The notes beneath the pieces are model-generated. The model did no database searches. It saw only the letters and a list, made by a program, of their open reading frames with translations, and was not told where the DNA came from. A stretch of 64,000 bases of DNA from Pseudomonas lalkuanensis (GTDB taxonomy: Bacteria > Pseudomonadota > Gammaproteobacteria > Pseudomonadales > Pseudomonadaceae). Where the stretch lies: the NCBI RefSeq assembly GCF_008807375.1, contig NZ_CP043311.1:1778001-1842000 (forward strand), written 5' to 3'. Positions 36,999 to 47,175 of the stretch are shown in pieces. Every line of letters starts with the position of its first letter. The stretch's first letter is position 1. The position numbers and the translations under genes are program-made.

Positions 36999-37090
36999 GC
37001 CGCCCCGTCCGGGCCGGCTGCGAGCCTTGGAGTTCTCCAGTATAGCGGCCGGCACCTCCCTGACTTGAATACACCCCGGGTACCCATGCC

Positions 37091-37726
37091 GTGACCAGTC
37101 CCTATCTCGAGACCGTGGCCCTCGCCTGCGAGCGGGACTGGCGTCTGCTGTTCGAGCGGCTGGACCTGCAACTGGCCCGGGGCGAGATGCTCCAGGTGGC
37201 CGGGCCCAACGGTAGCGGCAAGACCAGCCTGCTGCGCCTGCTCTGCGGCCTGATGCAGCCCACCGCCGGGGAAGTCCGCCTGAACGGCAAGCCGTTGGCC
37301 AGCCAGCGCAGCGAACTGGCGCGCAATCTCCTGTGGATCGGCCATGCCGCTGGCATCAAGGGATTGCTGACCCCGGAGGAAAACCTGCGCTGGCTCTGTG
37401 CCCTGCACCAGCCCGCCGAACGCGACGCCATCTGGGAGGCGCTGGAAGCCGTGGGCCTGCGTGGCTTCGAAGACGTGCCCTGTCACACCCTGTCCGCTGG
37501 CCAGCAGCGCCGTGTCGCCCTGGCACGCCTGTACCTGGACGCGCCGCCCCTGTGGATTCTCGACGAACCCTTCACCGCCCTCGACAAGCAGGGTGTCGCC
37601 CAGCTTGAGGCGCATCTTGCGGCGCACTGCGAACAGGGCGGACTGGTGGTCTTCACCACCCACCACACCATGGGGCAGGTGCCCGCCGGATATCGCGAAC
37701 TCGACCTGGGGCAACGCCGCGCATGA
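37091..37726 (+). CDS. ccmA: Heme exporter ATP-binding protein CcmA
   Basis: 211 residues, GTG start. Walker [15 protein letters not shown] (about 36-49), signature [14 protein letters not shown], Walker [13 protein letters not shown]. With CcmB, CcmC and CcmD it forms the ABC complex that frees holo-CcmE for cytochrome c maturation in the periplasm. It overlaps ccmB by 4 bases. Confidence 0.97.
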   Translation: MTSPYLETVALACERDWRLLFERLDLQLARGEMLQVAGPNGSGKTSLLRLLCGLMQPTAGEVRLNGKPLASQRSELARNLLWIGHAAGIKGLLTPEENLRWLCALHQPAERDAIWEALEAVGLRGFEDVPCHTLSAGQQRRVALARLYLDAPPLWILDEPFTALDKQGVAQLEAHLAAHCEQGGLVVFTTHHTMGQVPAGYRELDLGQRRA

Positions 37727-38394
37727 GTAATGTCTTCACCCTGCTGGTCGCCCGCGAAGCACGCCTGCTGGTGCGCCGTCCGGCGGAATTGGCCAACCCG
37801 CTGGTGTTCTTCGCCATAGTGGTCGCATTGTTCCCGCTGGCCGTCGGCCCCGAGACCCAATTGTTGCAAAGCCTTTCCCCCGGCCTGGTCTGGGTGGCGG
37901 CCCTGTTGGCCGTGCTGCTCTCGCTGGACGGGCTTTTCCGCAGTGATTTCGAGGACGGCTCCCTCGAACAGTGGGTCGTTTCGCCGCACCCCCTGCCGCT
38001 TCTGGTCCTGGCCAAGGTGCTGGCACACTGGCTTTTTTCCGGATTGGCCCTCGTATTGCTGGCGCCGTTGCTGGCGCTGATGCTCGGTTTGCCGGCGCGT
38101 TGCCTGCCGGTGCTGCTGCTCTCTCTGCTGCTCGGTACCCCGGTGTTGAGCCTGCTGGGCGCCGTCGGCGCCGCACTGACCGTGGGGCTCAAGCGCGGTG
38201 GCCTGCTGCTGGCGCTGCTGATCCTGCCGCTGTACATCCCGGTGCTGATTCTCGGCAGCGGGGCGTTGCAGGCGGCCCTGCAAGGACTGCCGACCGCCGG
38301 CCACCTGTTGTGGCTGGCGAGTCTCACCGCCCTGGCGGTGACCCTGACACCCTTTGCCATTGCCGCCGGCCTGACCATCAGCGTCGGTGAATAA
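37723..38394 (+). CDS. ccmB: Heme exporter membrane protein CcmB
   Basis: 223 residues with six hydrophobic helices; the family segment [20 protein letters not shown] lies near residue 70. Membrane partner of CcmA. Its ATG overlaps the ccmA stop (ATGA); ccmC starts about 70 bases after the stop. Confidence 0.96.
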   Translation: MSNVFTLLVAREARLLVRRPAELANPLVFFAIVVALFPLAVGPETQLLQSLSPGLVWVAALLAVLLSLDGLFRSDFEDGSLEQWVVSPHPLPLLVLAKVLAHWLFSGLALVLLAPLLALMLGLPARCLPVLLLSLLLGTPVLSLLGAVGAALTVGLKRGGLLLALLILPLYIPVLILGSGALQAALQGLPTAGHLLWLASLTALAVTLTPFAIAAGLTISVGE

Positions 38395-38464
38395 GAAACA
38401 GAGTTGTCCTGATGAGAAAACTGCCGATGTCCGAACAGGCTCAAGCGCCGAGCAGGTGGCCCCG

Positions 38465-39217
38465 ATGAACTGGACGTGGTTCCACAAGCTCGGGTCGCCG
38501 AAATGGTTCTACGGGATCAGCGGCCGCTGGCTGCCCTGGCTTGCCTGGGGCGCGGTGATCCTGATCGCCGTCGGCCTGGTCTGGGGCCTGGCCTTCGCGC
38601 CGCCGGACTACCAGCAGGGCAACAGCTTCCGCATCATCTACATCCACGTGCCGGCGGCTTTCCTCGCCCAGTCCTGCTACATCATGCTCGCCGTGTGCGG
38701 GGTGGTCGGCCTGGTCTGGAAGATGAAAATCGCCGACGTCGCCCTGCAGGCCGCTGCGCCCATCGGCGCCTGGATGACCTTCGTGGCGCTGGTCACAGGC
38801 GCCATCTGGGGCAAGCCGACCTGGGGCGCCTGGTGGGTGTGGGATGCCCGACTGACGTCGATGCTCATCCTCCTTTTCCTGTACTTCGGTGTGATTGCCC
38901 TCGGCCAGGCGATCAGCAATCGTGACAGCGCCGCCAAGGCCTGTGCGGTGCTGGCCATAGTCGGGGTGATCAACATCCCGATCATCAAGTACTCGGTAGA
39001 GTGGTGGAACACCCTGCACCAGCCGGCCACCTTCAAGATCACCGAGAAACCGGCCATGCCGCCGGAAATGTGGGTGCCGCTGCTGATCATGGTGCTCGGC
39101 TTCTACTGCTTCTTCGGCGCCGTGACGCTGATGCGCATGCGCCTGGAAGTGCTCAAGCGCGAGTCCCGCGCCAGCTGGGCCAAGGCCGAGATTCAGGCAC
39201 AAGTGGGTAAGGTCTGA
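38465..39217 (+). CDS. ccmC: Heme-handling protein CcmC
   Basis: 250 residues from the ATG at 38465 ([10 protein letters not shown]), the conserved start; an in-frame ATG at 38387 lies inside ccmB and adds non-conserved residues. Six membrane helices with the Trp-rich heme motif [13 protein letters not shown] flanked by conserved His residues. It loads heme onto CcmE. Overlaps ccmD by 1 base (TGATG). Confidence 0.96.
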   Translation: MNWTWFHKLGSPKWFYGISGRWLPWLAWGAVILIAVGLVWGLAFAPPDYQQGNSFRIIYIHVPAAFLAQSCYIMLAVCGVVGLVWKMKIADVALQAAAPIGAWMTFVALVTGAIWGKPTWGAWWVWDARLTSMLILLFLYFGVIALGQAISNRDSAAKACAVLAIVGVINIPIIKYSVEWWNTLHQPATFKITEKPAMPPEMWVPLLIMVLGFYCFFGAVTLMRMRLEVLKRESRASWAKAEIQAQVGKV

Positions 39218-39393
39218 TGAGTTTTTCTTCCTTCACCGATTTTCTCGCCATGGGCAACCATGGCCTGTATGTCTGGACCGCCTATGGCATCAGCCTGGTG
39301 GTTCTGGCCATCAACGTCGCCATGCCGCTGATCGCGCGGCGCCGTTACCTGCAAGACGAGGCGCGCCGTCTGCGCCGGGAGGAGTCGAAGTGA
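39217..39393 (+). CDS. ccmD: Heme exporter protein CcmD
   Basis: 58 residues, too short for most automatic calls. [20 protein letters not shown] leads into one membrane helix (about 20-40) and a basic tail, [12 protein letters not shown], exactly as in CcmD. It is part of the CcmABCD complex that releases holo-CcmE. The start shares a base with the ccmC stop and the end overlaps the ccmE GTG by 4 bases. Confidence 0.95.
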   Translation: MSFSSFTDFLAMGNHGLYVWTAYGISLVVLAINVAMPLIARRRYLQDEARRLRREESK

Positions 39394-39836
39394 ATCCGGT
39401 TCGCAAGAAGCGCCTGTACATCATCCTGGCCATCCTGGCCGGTGTGGGAGTCGCGGTGGCGCTGGCGTTGTCCGCGCTGCAGCAGAACATCAACCTGTTC
39501 TACACCCCCACCCAGATCGCCAACGGCGAAGCCCCCCAGGACACCCGCATCCGCGCCGGTGGCATGGTGGAGAAGGGCTCGGTGCAGCGCAGCGGCAATT
39601 CGCTGGACGTGCAGTTCGTGGTGACCGACTTCGCCAAGAGCGTGACCATTCGCTATCACGGCATCCTTCCCGACCTGTTCCGCGAAGGGCAGGGCATCGT
39701 CGCCCTCGGCAAGCTGAATGGCGACGGCGTGCTGGTGGCTGACGAAGTGCTGGCCAAGCACGACGAGAACTACATGCCGCCGGAAGTGACCAAGGCCCTC
39801 AAGGAAAGCGGCCAGCTCCCCAAGAAAGAGGGTTGA
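39390..39836 (+). CDS. ccmE: Heme chaperone CcmE
   Basis: 148 residues, GTG start inside the ccmD stop. N-terminal membrane anchor (about 7-28), then a periplasmic OB-fold domain with the heme-binding histidine and tyrosine in [12 protein letters not shown]. It carries heme covalently to CcmF/H. Confidence 0.97.
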   Translation: MNPVRKKRLYIILAILAGVGVAVALALSALQQNINLFYTPTQIANGEAPQDTRIRAGGMVEKGSVQRSGNSLDVQFVVTDFAKSVTIRYHGILPDLFREGQGIVALGKLNGDGVLVADEVLAKHDENYMPPEVTKALKESGQLPKKEG

Positions 39837-39840
39837 TTCG

Positions 39841-41814
39841 ATGATTCCCGAACTCGGCCACCTGGCCCTGATTCTTGCCTTGTGCATGGCCGTCGTGCAG
39901 GCGACCTTGCCGCTGATCGGCGCCTGGCGCGGTGATCGCCAGTGGATGAGCCTGGCCCAGCCGGCCGCCTGGGGGCAGTTCGCCTTCCTGGCCTTCGCCT
40001 TCGGCTGCCTGACCTACGCCTTCATGGCGGACGATTTCTCCGTCGCCTATGTGGCCAGCAACTCCAACAGTGCGCTGCCCTGGTACTACAAGTTCAGCGC
40101 CGTGTGGGGCGCCCACGAGGGTTCGCTGCTGCTCTGGGCGCTGATCCTCGGCGGCTGGACCTTCGCCGTGTCGATCTTCTCCCGGCAGTTGCCGGAAGTG
40201 ATGCTGGCCCGAGTGCTGGCCGTGATGGGCATGATCAGCATCGGCTTCCTGCTGTTTCTGATCATCACCTCCAACCCGTTCAACCGCCTGCTGCCGAACA
40301 TGCCGGCCGACGGCAACGACCTCAACCCGCTGCTGCAGGACTTCGGCCTGATCGTCCACCCGCCGATGCTCTACATGGGCTACGTGGGCTTCTCGGTGGC
40401 CTTCGCCTTCGCCATCGCCGCACTGCTCGGCGGCCGCCTCGACGCCGCCTGGGCGCGCTGGTCGCGGCCGTGGACCATCATCGCCTGGGCCTTCCTCAGC
40501 GTCGGCATCGTGCTCGGCTCGTGGTGGGCCTATTACGAACTTGGCTGGGGCGGCTGGTGGTTCTGGGACCCGGTGGAAAACGCTTCCTTCATGCCCTGGC
40601 TGGTCGGTACCGCGCTGATCCACTCCCTGGCGGTGACCGAGAAGCGCGGCGTGTTCAAGAGCTGGACCGTGCTGCTGGCCATCGCGGCCTTTTCCCTGAG
40701 CCTGCTGGGTACCTTCCTGGTCCGTTCCGGCGTACTGACGTCGGTGCACGCTTTCGCTTCCGATCCGGAGCGCGGCGTGTTCATCCTGGCTTTCCTGCTG
40801 CTGGTGGTGGGCGGTTCCCTGGCGCTGTTCGCCGTGCGTGCACCGGTGGTCAAGAGCCAGGTGGGCTTCGCCCTCTGGTCCCGCGAGACCCTGCTGCTGG
40901 TGAACAACCTGGTGCTGGTGGTGGCGGCCTCGATGATCCTGCTGGGCACCCTCTACCCGCTGGTGCTGGATGCCTTGTCCGGCGCCAAGCTGTCGGTCGG
41001 CCCGCCGTACTTCAACGCCCTGTTCCTGCCATTGATGGCCGTGCTGATGCTGGCCCTGGCCGTCGGCGTGCTGGTGCGCTGGAAGGACACGCCGCTGAAG
41101 TGGCTGCTGGGCATGCTCGGCCCGGTCCTGATCGGCAGCCTCCTGCTCGGCGGCCTGGCCACCTTCCTCTTCGGCGACTTCCACTGGGCCGTGCTGGCCG
41201 TGGGGGCCCTGTCCGCCTGGGTGGTGCTGGCCGGTGTCCGCGACTTCATCGACAAGACCCGTCACAAGGGCATGCTCAAGGGCGCCGCTGGCCTGACCCG
41301 CAGCTACTGGGGCATGCAGCTGGCCCACGCCGGTATCGCCGTCTGCGCCCTGGGCGTGGTGCTTTCCAGCCAGTACAGCGCCGAGCGTGACCTGCGCCTG
41401 GCGCCGGGTGAGTCGGTTGAACTGGGGGGCTACCGCTTCCTCTTCGAAGGCGCGGTGCACCATGAGGGCCCGAACTTCACCTCCGACAAGGGCACGCTGA
41501 TCGTCTTCGACGGCGACAAGCAGATCTCTGTGCTGCATCCGGAAAAGCGCCTTTACACCGTGCAGCAATCCGTGATGACCGAGGCCGGTATCCAGGCCGG
41601 TTTCACTCGCGACCTCTACGTCGCCCTCGGAGAGCCGCTGGACAACGGTGCCTGGGCCGTACGCGTACACGTAAAACCCTTCGTCCGCTGGATCTGGTTC
41701 GGCGGCCTGCTGATGGGCCTCGGCGGCCTGCTGGCGGCCTTCGACCGGCGCTACCGGGTGAAGGTTAAGACCCGCGTCCGCGAGGCGCTGGGCATGGCTG
41801 GAGCCCAAGCATGA
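39841..41814 (+). CDS. ccmF: Cytochrome c heme lyase subunit CcmF
   Basis: 657 residues, many membrane helices (about 15). The Trp-rich motif WGGWWFWDPVENASFMPW and conserved flanking His residues are present. With CcmH and CcmI it attaches heme to the CXXCH motif of apocytochromes c. It overlaps ccmG by 4 bases. Confidence 0.98.
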   Translation: MIPELGHLALILALCMAVVQATLPLIGAWRGDRQWMSLAQPAAWGQFAFLAFAFGCLTYAFMADDFSVAYVASNSNSALPWYYKFSAVWGAHEGSLLLWALILGGWTFAVSIFSRQLPEVMLARVLAVMGMISIGFLLFLIITSNPFNRLLPNMPADGNDLNPLLQDFGLIVHPPMLYMGYVGFSVAFAFAIAALLGGRLDAAWARWSRPWTIIAWAFLSVGIVLGSWWAYYELGWGGWWFWDPVENASFMPWLVGTALIHSLAVTEKRGVFKSWTVLLAIAAFSLSLLGTFLVRSGVLTSVHAFASDPERGVFILAFLLLVVGGSLALFAVRAPVVKSQVGFALWSRETLLLVNNLVLVVAASMILLGTLYPLVLDALSGAKLSVGPPYFNALFLPLMAVLMLALAVGVLVRWKDTPLKWLLGMLGPVLIGSLLLGGLATFLFGDFHWAVLAVGALSAWVVLAGVRDFIDKTRHKGMLKGAAGLTRSYWGMQLAHAGIAVCALGVVLSSQYSAERDLRLAPGESVELGGYRFLFEGAVHHEGPNFTSDKGTLIVFDGDKQISVLHPEKRLYTVQQSVMTEAGIQAGFTRDLYVALGEPLDNGAWAVRVHVKPFVRWIWFGGLLMGLGGLLAAFDRRYRVKVKTRVREALGMAGAQA

Positions 41815-42347
41815 AGCGTCTGATCCTCGTCCTGCCCCTGGTGGGCTTCCTCGCCATCGCGGTGTTCCTCTACCGCGGGCTGTTCCTCGATCCGGCGGAG
41901 TTGCCCTCGGCGCTGATCGGCAAGCCGTTCCCAGCCTTCTCGCTGCCCAACGTCACCGGCGAGCGCACCCTCACCGAGGCCGACCTCAAGGGCAAGCCCG
42001 CGCTGGTCAACGTCTGGGGCACCTGGTGCGTGTCCTGCCGTGTCGAGCACCCGGTGCTGAACAAGCTGTCGCAGATGGGCGTGACCATCTACGGCGTCAA
42101 CTACAAGGACGACAACGCCGCCGCGCTGAAATGGCTGAAGGAGTTCCACAACCCCTACCAGCTGGACATCCGCGACGAGCAGGGCAGCCTCGGTCTGAAC
42201 CTGGGCGTCTACGGCGCACCGGAGACCTTCCTGATCGACAAGGACGGCATCATCCGCCACAAGTTCGTCGGCGTGATCGACGACACCGTCTGGCGCGAGC
42301 AGCTGGCGCCGTTGTACCAGTCGCTGGTGGATGAGGCCGGCAAATGA
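41811..42347 (+). CDS. ccmG: Thiol:disulfide interchange protein CcmG (DsbE)
   Basis: 178 residues. N-terminal membrane anchor, then a thioredoxin/TlpA domain with WGTWCVSCRVEHP active site (CVSC) and the GVYGAPETFLID cis-proline loop. Keeps apocytochrome cysteines reduced. Overlaps ccmH by 4 bases. Confidence 0.97.
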   Translation: MKRLILVLPLVGFLAIAVFLYRGLFLDPAELPSALIGKPFPAFSLPNVTGERTLTEADLKGKPALVNVWGTWCVSCRVEHPVLNKLSQMGVTIYGVNYKDDNAAALKWLKEFHNPYQLDIRDEQGSLGLNLGVYGAPETFLIDKDGIIRHKFVGVIDDTVWREQLAPLYQSLVDEAGK

Positions 42348-42832
42348 AGCGCCTGATCGCCGCCGCGTTGCTGGGCCTGGCCCTGACCGGCATCGCCCGC
42401 GCCGCCATCGATACCTACGAGTTCAAGGACGAGGCCGAGCGCGAGCGCTTCCGCGTCCTGACCGAGGAACTGCGCTGCCCGAAGTGCCAGAACCAGAACA
42501 TCGCCGACTCCAACGCACCCATTGCCACCGACCTGCGCCGGGAAATCTTCCGCATGCTGGAAGAGGGCAAGAGCAACGACGAGATCGTCGACTTCCTGGT
42601 GGCCCGCTATGGCGATTTCGTGCGTTACAAGCCGCCGGTCAACGCCCGCACGCTGCTGCTCTGGTACGGCCCTGCGGGCCTGCTGGTGGGCGGCCTGGTG
42701 GTGCTGGGCATCATCGTCGTGCGTCGCCGCCGGGTCGAGAACAGTCCGGCCCAGGTACTGCTATCCGCCGATGAGCAGGCGCGCCTCGACGCCCTGCTGA
42801 ACTCCGAGAACCAGGACAAGAAAGACTCATGA
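42344..42832 (+). CDS. ccmH: Cytochrome c maturation thiol protein CcmH (CcmL)
   Basis: 162 residues. Signal peptide ending ARAA, periplasmic three-helix domain with the redox motif [11 protein letters not shown], then one membrane helix (about 103-125). The short form: the TPR part is separate as CcmI. Overlaps ccmI by 4 bases. Confidence 0.97.
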   Translation: MKRLIAAALLGLALTGIARAAIDTYEFKDEAERERFRVLTEELRCPKCQNQNIADSNAPIATDLRREIFRMLEEGKSNDEIVDFLVARYGDFVRYKPPVNARTLLLWYGPAGLLVGGLVVLGIIVVRRRRVENSPAQVLLSADEQARLDALLNSENQDKKDS

Positions 42833-44040
42833 TCGATTTCTGGCTCGCCGCCGGCCTGCTCCTGCTGGTCGCCCTGGCCTTCCTGCTGATCCCCGTGCTG
42901 CGTGGCCGCAAGGCCCAGACCGAGGAAGACCGTACCTCCCTCAACGTCGCCCTCTATCAGGAGCGCCTGGACGAGCTGGAAAGCCAGCGTGCCGCCGGCA
43001 CCCTCACCGCCGAGCAGTTCGATGCCGGCCGCGCCGAGGCTGCCCGTGAACTGCTGGCCGATACCGAGGGCGCCGACAATGGTCGTACCTCGCGCCTGGG
43101 CAAGGCCCTGCCGCTGCTGGCCGCCATCATCGTGCCGGCGCTGGGTTTCGGCCTTTACCTGCACTGGGGCGCCAGCGACAAGGTGGAACTGGCACGCGAA
43201 CTGCGCGAGCAACCGCGCAGCATCGAGGAAATGACCTCGCGCCTCGAGCGTGTGGTCGAGGCACAGCCGGAATCCGCCGAGGGCTGGTACTTCCTTGGGC
43301 GTACCTACATGGCCCAGGACCGTGCCGCCGACGCCGCCCGCGCCTATGAACAGGCGGTCAAGCGTGGTGGCCGCGAGCCCGAATTGCTGGGCCAGTGGGC
43401 ACAGGCGCTGTACTTCGCCAGCCAGAAGAAACTGACCCCCGAGGTCAAGGCCCTGACCGAGGAAGCGCTGAAAGCCGACCCCAACGAAATCACCAGCCTT
43501 GGCCTGTTGGGCATCGCCGGCTTCGAGGAAGGCCGCTACCAGGATGCGATCACCTATTGGGAGCGCCTGATCGGCCAGCTACCGGTGGATGATCCTTCCC
43601 GTGGCGCCCTGCAGGGTGGGATCGACAAGGCCCGCGAGAAGCTCAAGGAAAGTGGTGTGGCGGTCGAAGAACCCAAGGCCGCCCCTGCACCGGCCGGTGC
43701 CCAGCTCAAGGTCCGGGTGGACCTGGCTGCGGACCTGAAAGACAAGGTGCAGCCTGACGACAGCGTATTCATCTTCGCCCGCGCCACCTCCGGCCCGCCC
43801 ATGCCGCTGGCGGTCAAGCGCATGACCGTCGCCGACCTGCCGGTGGAAGTCAGCCTGAGCGACGCGGACGCCATGATGCCGCAACTCAAGCTCTCCAACT
43901 TCCCGCAGGTGCAGCTGGTCGCCCGGATCTCACGTAGTGGCAATGCGACCGCAGGCGAATGGATAGGAAGCAGTTCGCCGCTGTCTACTGGTTCGTCGGA
44001 TACCCAACGACTGACCATCGACAGCCCGGACAAGAAATGA
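42829..44040 (+). CDS. ccmI: Apocytochrome c chaperone CcmI (CycH)
   Basis: 403 residues. Two N-terminal membrane helices (about 4-24 and 90-110) with a cytoplasmic Leu-zipper-like loop, then a periplasmic TPR domain (about 145-260) and a C-terminal beta domain. It presents apocytochrome C termini to the CcmFH lyase. Overlaps the following lipoprotein gene by 4 bases. Confidence 0.95.
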   Translation: MIDFWLAAGLLLLVALAFLLIPVLRGRKAQTEEDRTSLNVALYQERLDELESQRAAGTLTAEQFDAGRAEAARELLADTEGADNGRTSRLGKALPLLAAIIVPALGFGLYLHWGASDKVELARELREQPRSIEEMTSRLERVVEAQPESAEGWYFLGRTYMAQDRAADAARAYEQAVKRGGREPELLGQWAQALYFASQKKLTPEVKALTEEALKADPNEITSLGLLGIAGFEEGRYQDAITYWERLIGQLPVDDPSRGALQGGIDKAREKLKESGVAVEEPKAAPAPAGAQLKVRVDLAADLKDKVQPDDSVFIFARATSGPPMPLAVKRMTVADLPVEVSLSDADAMMPQLKLSNFPQVQLVARISRSGNATAGEWIGSSSPLSTGSSDTQRLTIDSPDKK

Positions 44041-44483
44041 CAGCCCACACCGCACTCCCGGCAGCGCCGAGCACCCGCTTCGGCCTGCCCCTGATCTGCC
44101 TCCTCCTGACCCTGGCCGGCTGTGCCGGCCAGGGTCCGTACCAGGAACCCGGTGAACCGGACTGGGAACCTTCCCGCAAGCCGCCAGCGGTCCAGACCCC
44201 GCCGCCGCAGAATCGCCCGATGCCGCCAGCCGAGCCGCAACCACCCAAGCAGGCTCCGCGCATGAAGGCCCACCCGCGCTTTGCGCCGCCGCCGGGCGGC
44301 AACTGCTACTGGGACACCGGCCTCGGTGTCTATGTGCTCGAGGGCCAGCGCAATGTCTTCTACCGCGAGCGCGTCTACTACCGCTGGGACAACGGCTGGA
44401 GCTATTCCAACAGTCCCCAGGGGCCCTGGCAGCCTACAGATTCCAGCGGCGTTCCAGCCGGCCTGGGACGGCATTTCCGCTGA
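44037..44483 (+). CDS. Small Pro-rich lipoprotein after ccmI
   Basis: 148 residues from the ATG in the ATGA at the ccmI stop. A lipobox LAGC with Cys29 predicts lipid attachment. The mature part is Pro/Gln-rich to about residue 90 and ends with an aromatic region ([33 protein letters not shown]) like YXXW-repeat lipoproteins. Transcription with ccm is likely; the function is unknown. Confidence 0.85.
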   Translation: MTAHTALPAAPSTRFGLPLICLLLTLAGCAGQGPYQEPGEPDWEPSRKPPAVQTPPPQNRPMPPAEPQPPKQAPRMKAHPRFAPPPGGNCYWDTGLGVYVLEGQRNVFYRERVYYRWDNGWSYSNSPQGPWQPTDSSGVPAGLGRHFR

Positions 44484-44498
44484 TGCTTCCATGACGGG

Positions 44499-44515
44499 GC
44501 GGGCCTGCGGCCCGC
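44499..44515 (+). terminator. Hairpin after the ccm operon
   Basis: GCGGGCC (44499-44505), loop TGC, GGCCCGC (44509-44515): a perfect 7-bp GC stem 16 bases after the lipoprotein stop, followed by TT only. Confidence 0.6.
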
Positions 44516-44524
44516 TTCGCGAGT

Positions 44525-44553
44525 AAAGATCCACGTTCGTAGACGTGGACTTT
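44525..44553 (+). terminator. Second hairpin after the ccm operon
   Basis: AAAG-A-TCCACG (44525-44535) pairs with CGTGGACTTT (44544-44553), with one bulged A and an 8-base loop. It may act with the hairpin at 44499 as a double terminator. Confidence 0.45.
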
Positions 44554-44600
44554 CAGTGGCCCCGAGCACAAAGCCGTCCTCTTCAGCTCGGTGTGGATCG

Positions 44601-44668
44601 TAGGGTGTGCTGCGCGCACCGATTCCGGGATCAATTCCGCCCCCCTTCAAGAAGCGCGGCACACCCTA
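44601..44668. repeat. TAGGGTGTGC inverted repeat
   Basis: TAGGGTGTGC (44601-44610) and GCACACCCTA (44659-44668) are perfect 10-base arms around a 48-base core. Same family as 4764-4840. It lies in the 358-base gap between the lipoprotein and DUF4124 genes, which holds no other gene that I can see. Confidence 0.6.
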
Positions 44669-44841
44669 CTGGATCGGCTTCATCCGGTTGACCCGGGGAT
44701 TCGAAGCGTCATAGGCAGAGCCGGCGACTCTTGATCAGGTCCTCAGGAGGCGGTTTCCCAAATTCAATTGGAATGCCTCCGGTTGCCCCTGCCGTTGGCC
44801 TTCTGTAACGTGCTGGCATTCCGCTATCTCGGAGGTCACGG

Positions 44842-45390
44842 ATGCTGCCCCGTTTCGCGTTTGCCGCTCTTGCGTTGCTGTTGTCCCAGTCCCTTGCCGC
44901 CCAGGTCTACCAATGGCGCGATGCCGATGGGAAGGTGCATTTCACCGACACGCCACCGCCACAGAGCCACGCGGTGGAGAGCGATCATCAGCGGGTCGAG
45001 AGCCTCACTGCCGCACCGCTTGCGCAGCCCGAGGCCATGGCGGAAGCCCCGTCGCAGGTGCCTGCGTCCAACACCAGCCAGCTCCACGAGAAGGGCACGC
45101 AGCAGTGCTCCGCCGCCATCGTGCGCATGCCTACGCTGATAAACGACACGCAGAAGCTCGGTCGCGATGCGGTGCGCAAGCAGAAGATCAGCCAGGACCA
45201 GCTCGACAAGGCCATGTACAAGATGGACGACTTCTACAAGGGCCTGAAGCGTAACGAGCGCGAGTGCGTGAGCGATTACGTGGCCAGCGAGAAGAGCCGG
45301 ACGTCCATCGATTGCCTGGCCGACACGCCCGACGTGCTGACCTTCGGCCAATGCATGCAATTTGCCGAGTGGGCGGAGACGTTCCGATAG
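44842..45390 (+). CDS. Secreted DUF4124-domain protein
   Basis: 182 residues; CGGAGG is 8 bases upstream. A signal peptide (about 1-20, ending SLAAQ) is followed by a DUF4124 domain (VYQWRDADGKVHFTDTPPP). The C-terminal half has four Cys, likely paired in the periplasm. The function of DUF4124 proteins is not known. Confidence 0.85.
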   Translation: MLPRFAFAALALLLSQSLAAQVYQWRDADGKVHFTDTPPPQSHAVESDHQRVESLTAAPLAQPEAMAEAPSQVPASNTSQLHEKGTQQCSAAIVRMPTLINDTQKLGRDAVRKQKISQDQLDKAMYKMDDFYKGLKRNERECVSDYVASEKSRTSIDCLADTPDVLTFGQCMQFAEWAETFR

Positions 45391-45425
45391 TTGCCGGGGC
45401 GCATGAGCGCCCCAAGGCGAGAGAG

Positions 45426-46076
45426 TTACTGGTGGTCGGGGAGGGAGGTGGTGATGGTTTCTGCCCGGCTGCGCTTGCGGGCCAGCGCGACCAGTAAACG
45501 CATGGCTCCGTAGCCGGCGATGATCAGCAGCGGATAGGCCGCCATCAGTTCGGCCAGGCTGTACTTCCAGGCCAGTGGCCGTCCCACGCCGAGCAACGCG
45601 GCGTAGAACCAGGACACCGCCGAAACCGTGCCGGCGAACATTGTCAGGCTGCGCATCGCGGGCTGCAGCGCCAGCAGCGAGCCTGCACGTGCCAGGGCGG
45701 GCAGTACGGCGCGATGCAGCAGCATGCCATTGAGGGTCAGCAGTGCAACGATCATGACCTTGGCCTGCAACTTGGGATTGAGCAGGTAGGTCCAGCCTTT
45801 CACGGACATGTCCAGCAGGATGATGGCGGCGCCCGTCACCCAGAGCACCAGCAGGGCCAGGGAAATGGTGCGTTGCAGGGATTCCAGGTGGGACGGCCGG
45901 CAATGTGCCGAGTCGTCGCCTCGCAGCAGTTGTCTGGCCATGGCGAGGTCGCTGGTGACCACCAGGCCAACTGCCACGCAGCATGCGATCAGGTGCATGT
46001 AGACGATCGCCAGGCGAACCAGTTCGAGGTTGGCCTCCTGCTTCAGCAGAGCAGTGACCAGGTGAAAGAATTCCAT
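45426..46076 (-). CDS. Integral membrane protein of unknown function
   Basis: 216 residues with about six hydrophobic helices (about 20-42, 72-92, 103-125, 145-160, 175-195), a His-rich first loop (IVYMHLIACC; SAHCRPSHLESL) and no recognised domain. The first-helix His and inter-helix His recall small heme/copper membrane proteins but nothing definite. It stands alone on the minus strand; a Fur-box-like sequence lies at 46147-46165. Confidence 0.75.
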   Translation of the reverse strand: MEFFHLVTALLKQEANLELVRLAIVYMHLIACCVAVGLVVTSDLAMARQLLRGDDSAHCRPSHLESLQRTISLALLVLWVTGAAIILLDMSVKGWTYLLNPKLQAKVMIVALLTLNGMLLHRAVLPALARAGSLLALQPAMRSLTMFAGTVSAVSWFYAALLGVGRPLAWKYSLAELMAAYPLLIIAGYGAMRLLVALARKRSRAETITTSLPDHQ

Positions 46077-46146
46077 GCTTTGTCTCTTGTTCTATGAAAT
46101 CGCCATCCCCGTCCCGCGTCGGAAGAAACGCGGGTTGCTGCGGCTC

Positions 46147-46165
46147 AGAACCGAGAATCATTACC
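46147..46165 (-). promoter_or_regulatory. Fur-box-like sequence
   Basis: AGAACCGAGAATCATTACC matches 12 of 19 positions of the Fur consensus GATAATGATAATCATTATC, with the half AATCATTA perfect. It lies about 70 bases upstream of the membrane protein gene ending at 46076, next to an unusually AT-rich palindrome TTATTTGTAAATAA (46181-46194). Confidence 0.3.
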
Positions 46166-46296
46166 GCAGGGGCGGCGATGTTATTTGTAAATAATTATTA
46201 GGGTCAAATGAATATCGGATGACGATCGTTCCAATTTGTGCTGGCGGGGGAAGGCGGGCGCTGGCCTCGGCGCCCGTGGGGAAAGGCGCCAGTGGA

Positions 46297-47100
46297 TCAG
46301 GGATTCTGCGGATCGTGGCCAAGGGCCTGGATGAACAGCGAGAACAGCTCCGGCTGGGACGAGATGTCCAGCTTGGCGTAAAGATGGCGGCGATGGACCT
46401 TCACCGTTTCCGGTGAGATGGCCAGCCGCTCGGCCATCGCCTTGGAGGAGTAGCCCCGCAGGATCAGCCGGGCGATTTCCAGTTCCCGCTCCGACAACAC
46501 GCCCGCGCCGAAATGGCTCAGGGCGTCGCGCACCTGCGAGGCCATGTCATTCCGGCGTGGTGATTGCGACACCTGCATGCACCGCTGCCAGTGCTGCCCC
46601 ATCAGCGCCAGCACCCAGCTCGACAGCAACCCCAGCATCCCGCACTCCTCGGTGGCGAAGCGCCGGCGCATCCCCAGCGACAGCGACAGGTTGCCCAGGC
46701 CTGGCAACTGGTGGATGAACTGCACTTCGTCTTCCAGCACGTTGTCGTGGAAGTAGCTCAGGTAGTACTCGCTCTGGCGAAAGTGATCCGGGGCGATCTC
46801 TTCCAGCCGGTAGAAGCCGCTGGGCAAGCCTTCGCGGCAGGCCTGGTAGAAGGGATCGAGCAGGTAGAGGCCATCCAGGTAGATGGGCATGGACGCCGGG
46901 CCGGCCTGGGGTTCCGTGTCGAACTCCTCCAGGGGCTGTGGCGCGCCGCCGGTGGGGTAGAAGGTGGCCAGGGCATTGTCGAACGGCAGGCAGTGGTGCA
47001 GCAGCAGGATCAGCTGCTTCCAGAAGCGGTCGGCGCCGATCTGCTCGATGGCTCGACCCAGGCTGGCATGCAGGGCCGCTTCCCTGAACAGGCTGTCCAT
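46297..47100 (-). CDS. LuxR-family transcriptional regulator
   Basis: 267 residues from the ATG at 47098-47100, with GGAG 7 bases upstream; longer in-frame extension crosses the divergent promoter region. No receiver domain: an unrecognised N-terminal sensor-like region (about 1-190) precedes a LuxR helix-turn-helix (about 200-262, LSERELEIARLILRGYSSK, IAPETVKVHRRHLYAKL-like). It is divergent from the permease-bapF genes and is likely to control them. Confidence 0.88.
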   Translation of the reverse strand: MDSLFREAALHASLGRAIEQIGADRFWKQLILLLHHCLPFDNALATFYPTGGAPQPLEEFDTEPQAGPASMPIYLDGLYLLDPFYQACREGLPSGFYRLEEIAPDHFRQSEYYLSYFHDNVLEDEVQFIHQLPGLGNLSLSLGMRRRFATEECGMLGLLSSWVLALMGQHWQRCMQVSQSPRRNDMASQVRDALSHFGAGVLSERELEIARLILRGYSSKAMAERLAISPETVKVHRRHLYAKLDISSQPELFSLFIQALGHDPQNP

Positions 47101-47175
47101 CCGGTTCTCCGATTTCGTGGGGCAGGGGGACCCAAGCTTGGCTGATCCGGGGCGGTCATCGTCAAGTGGCGTACT

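Noticed and set aside
36939..37055. Upstream extension of the FliK-like gene (39 codons)
   Set aside because: It crosses the TATAAT box of ccmA, has low-complexity Arg/Pro content, and the ATG at 36938 starts a more typical sequence.
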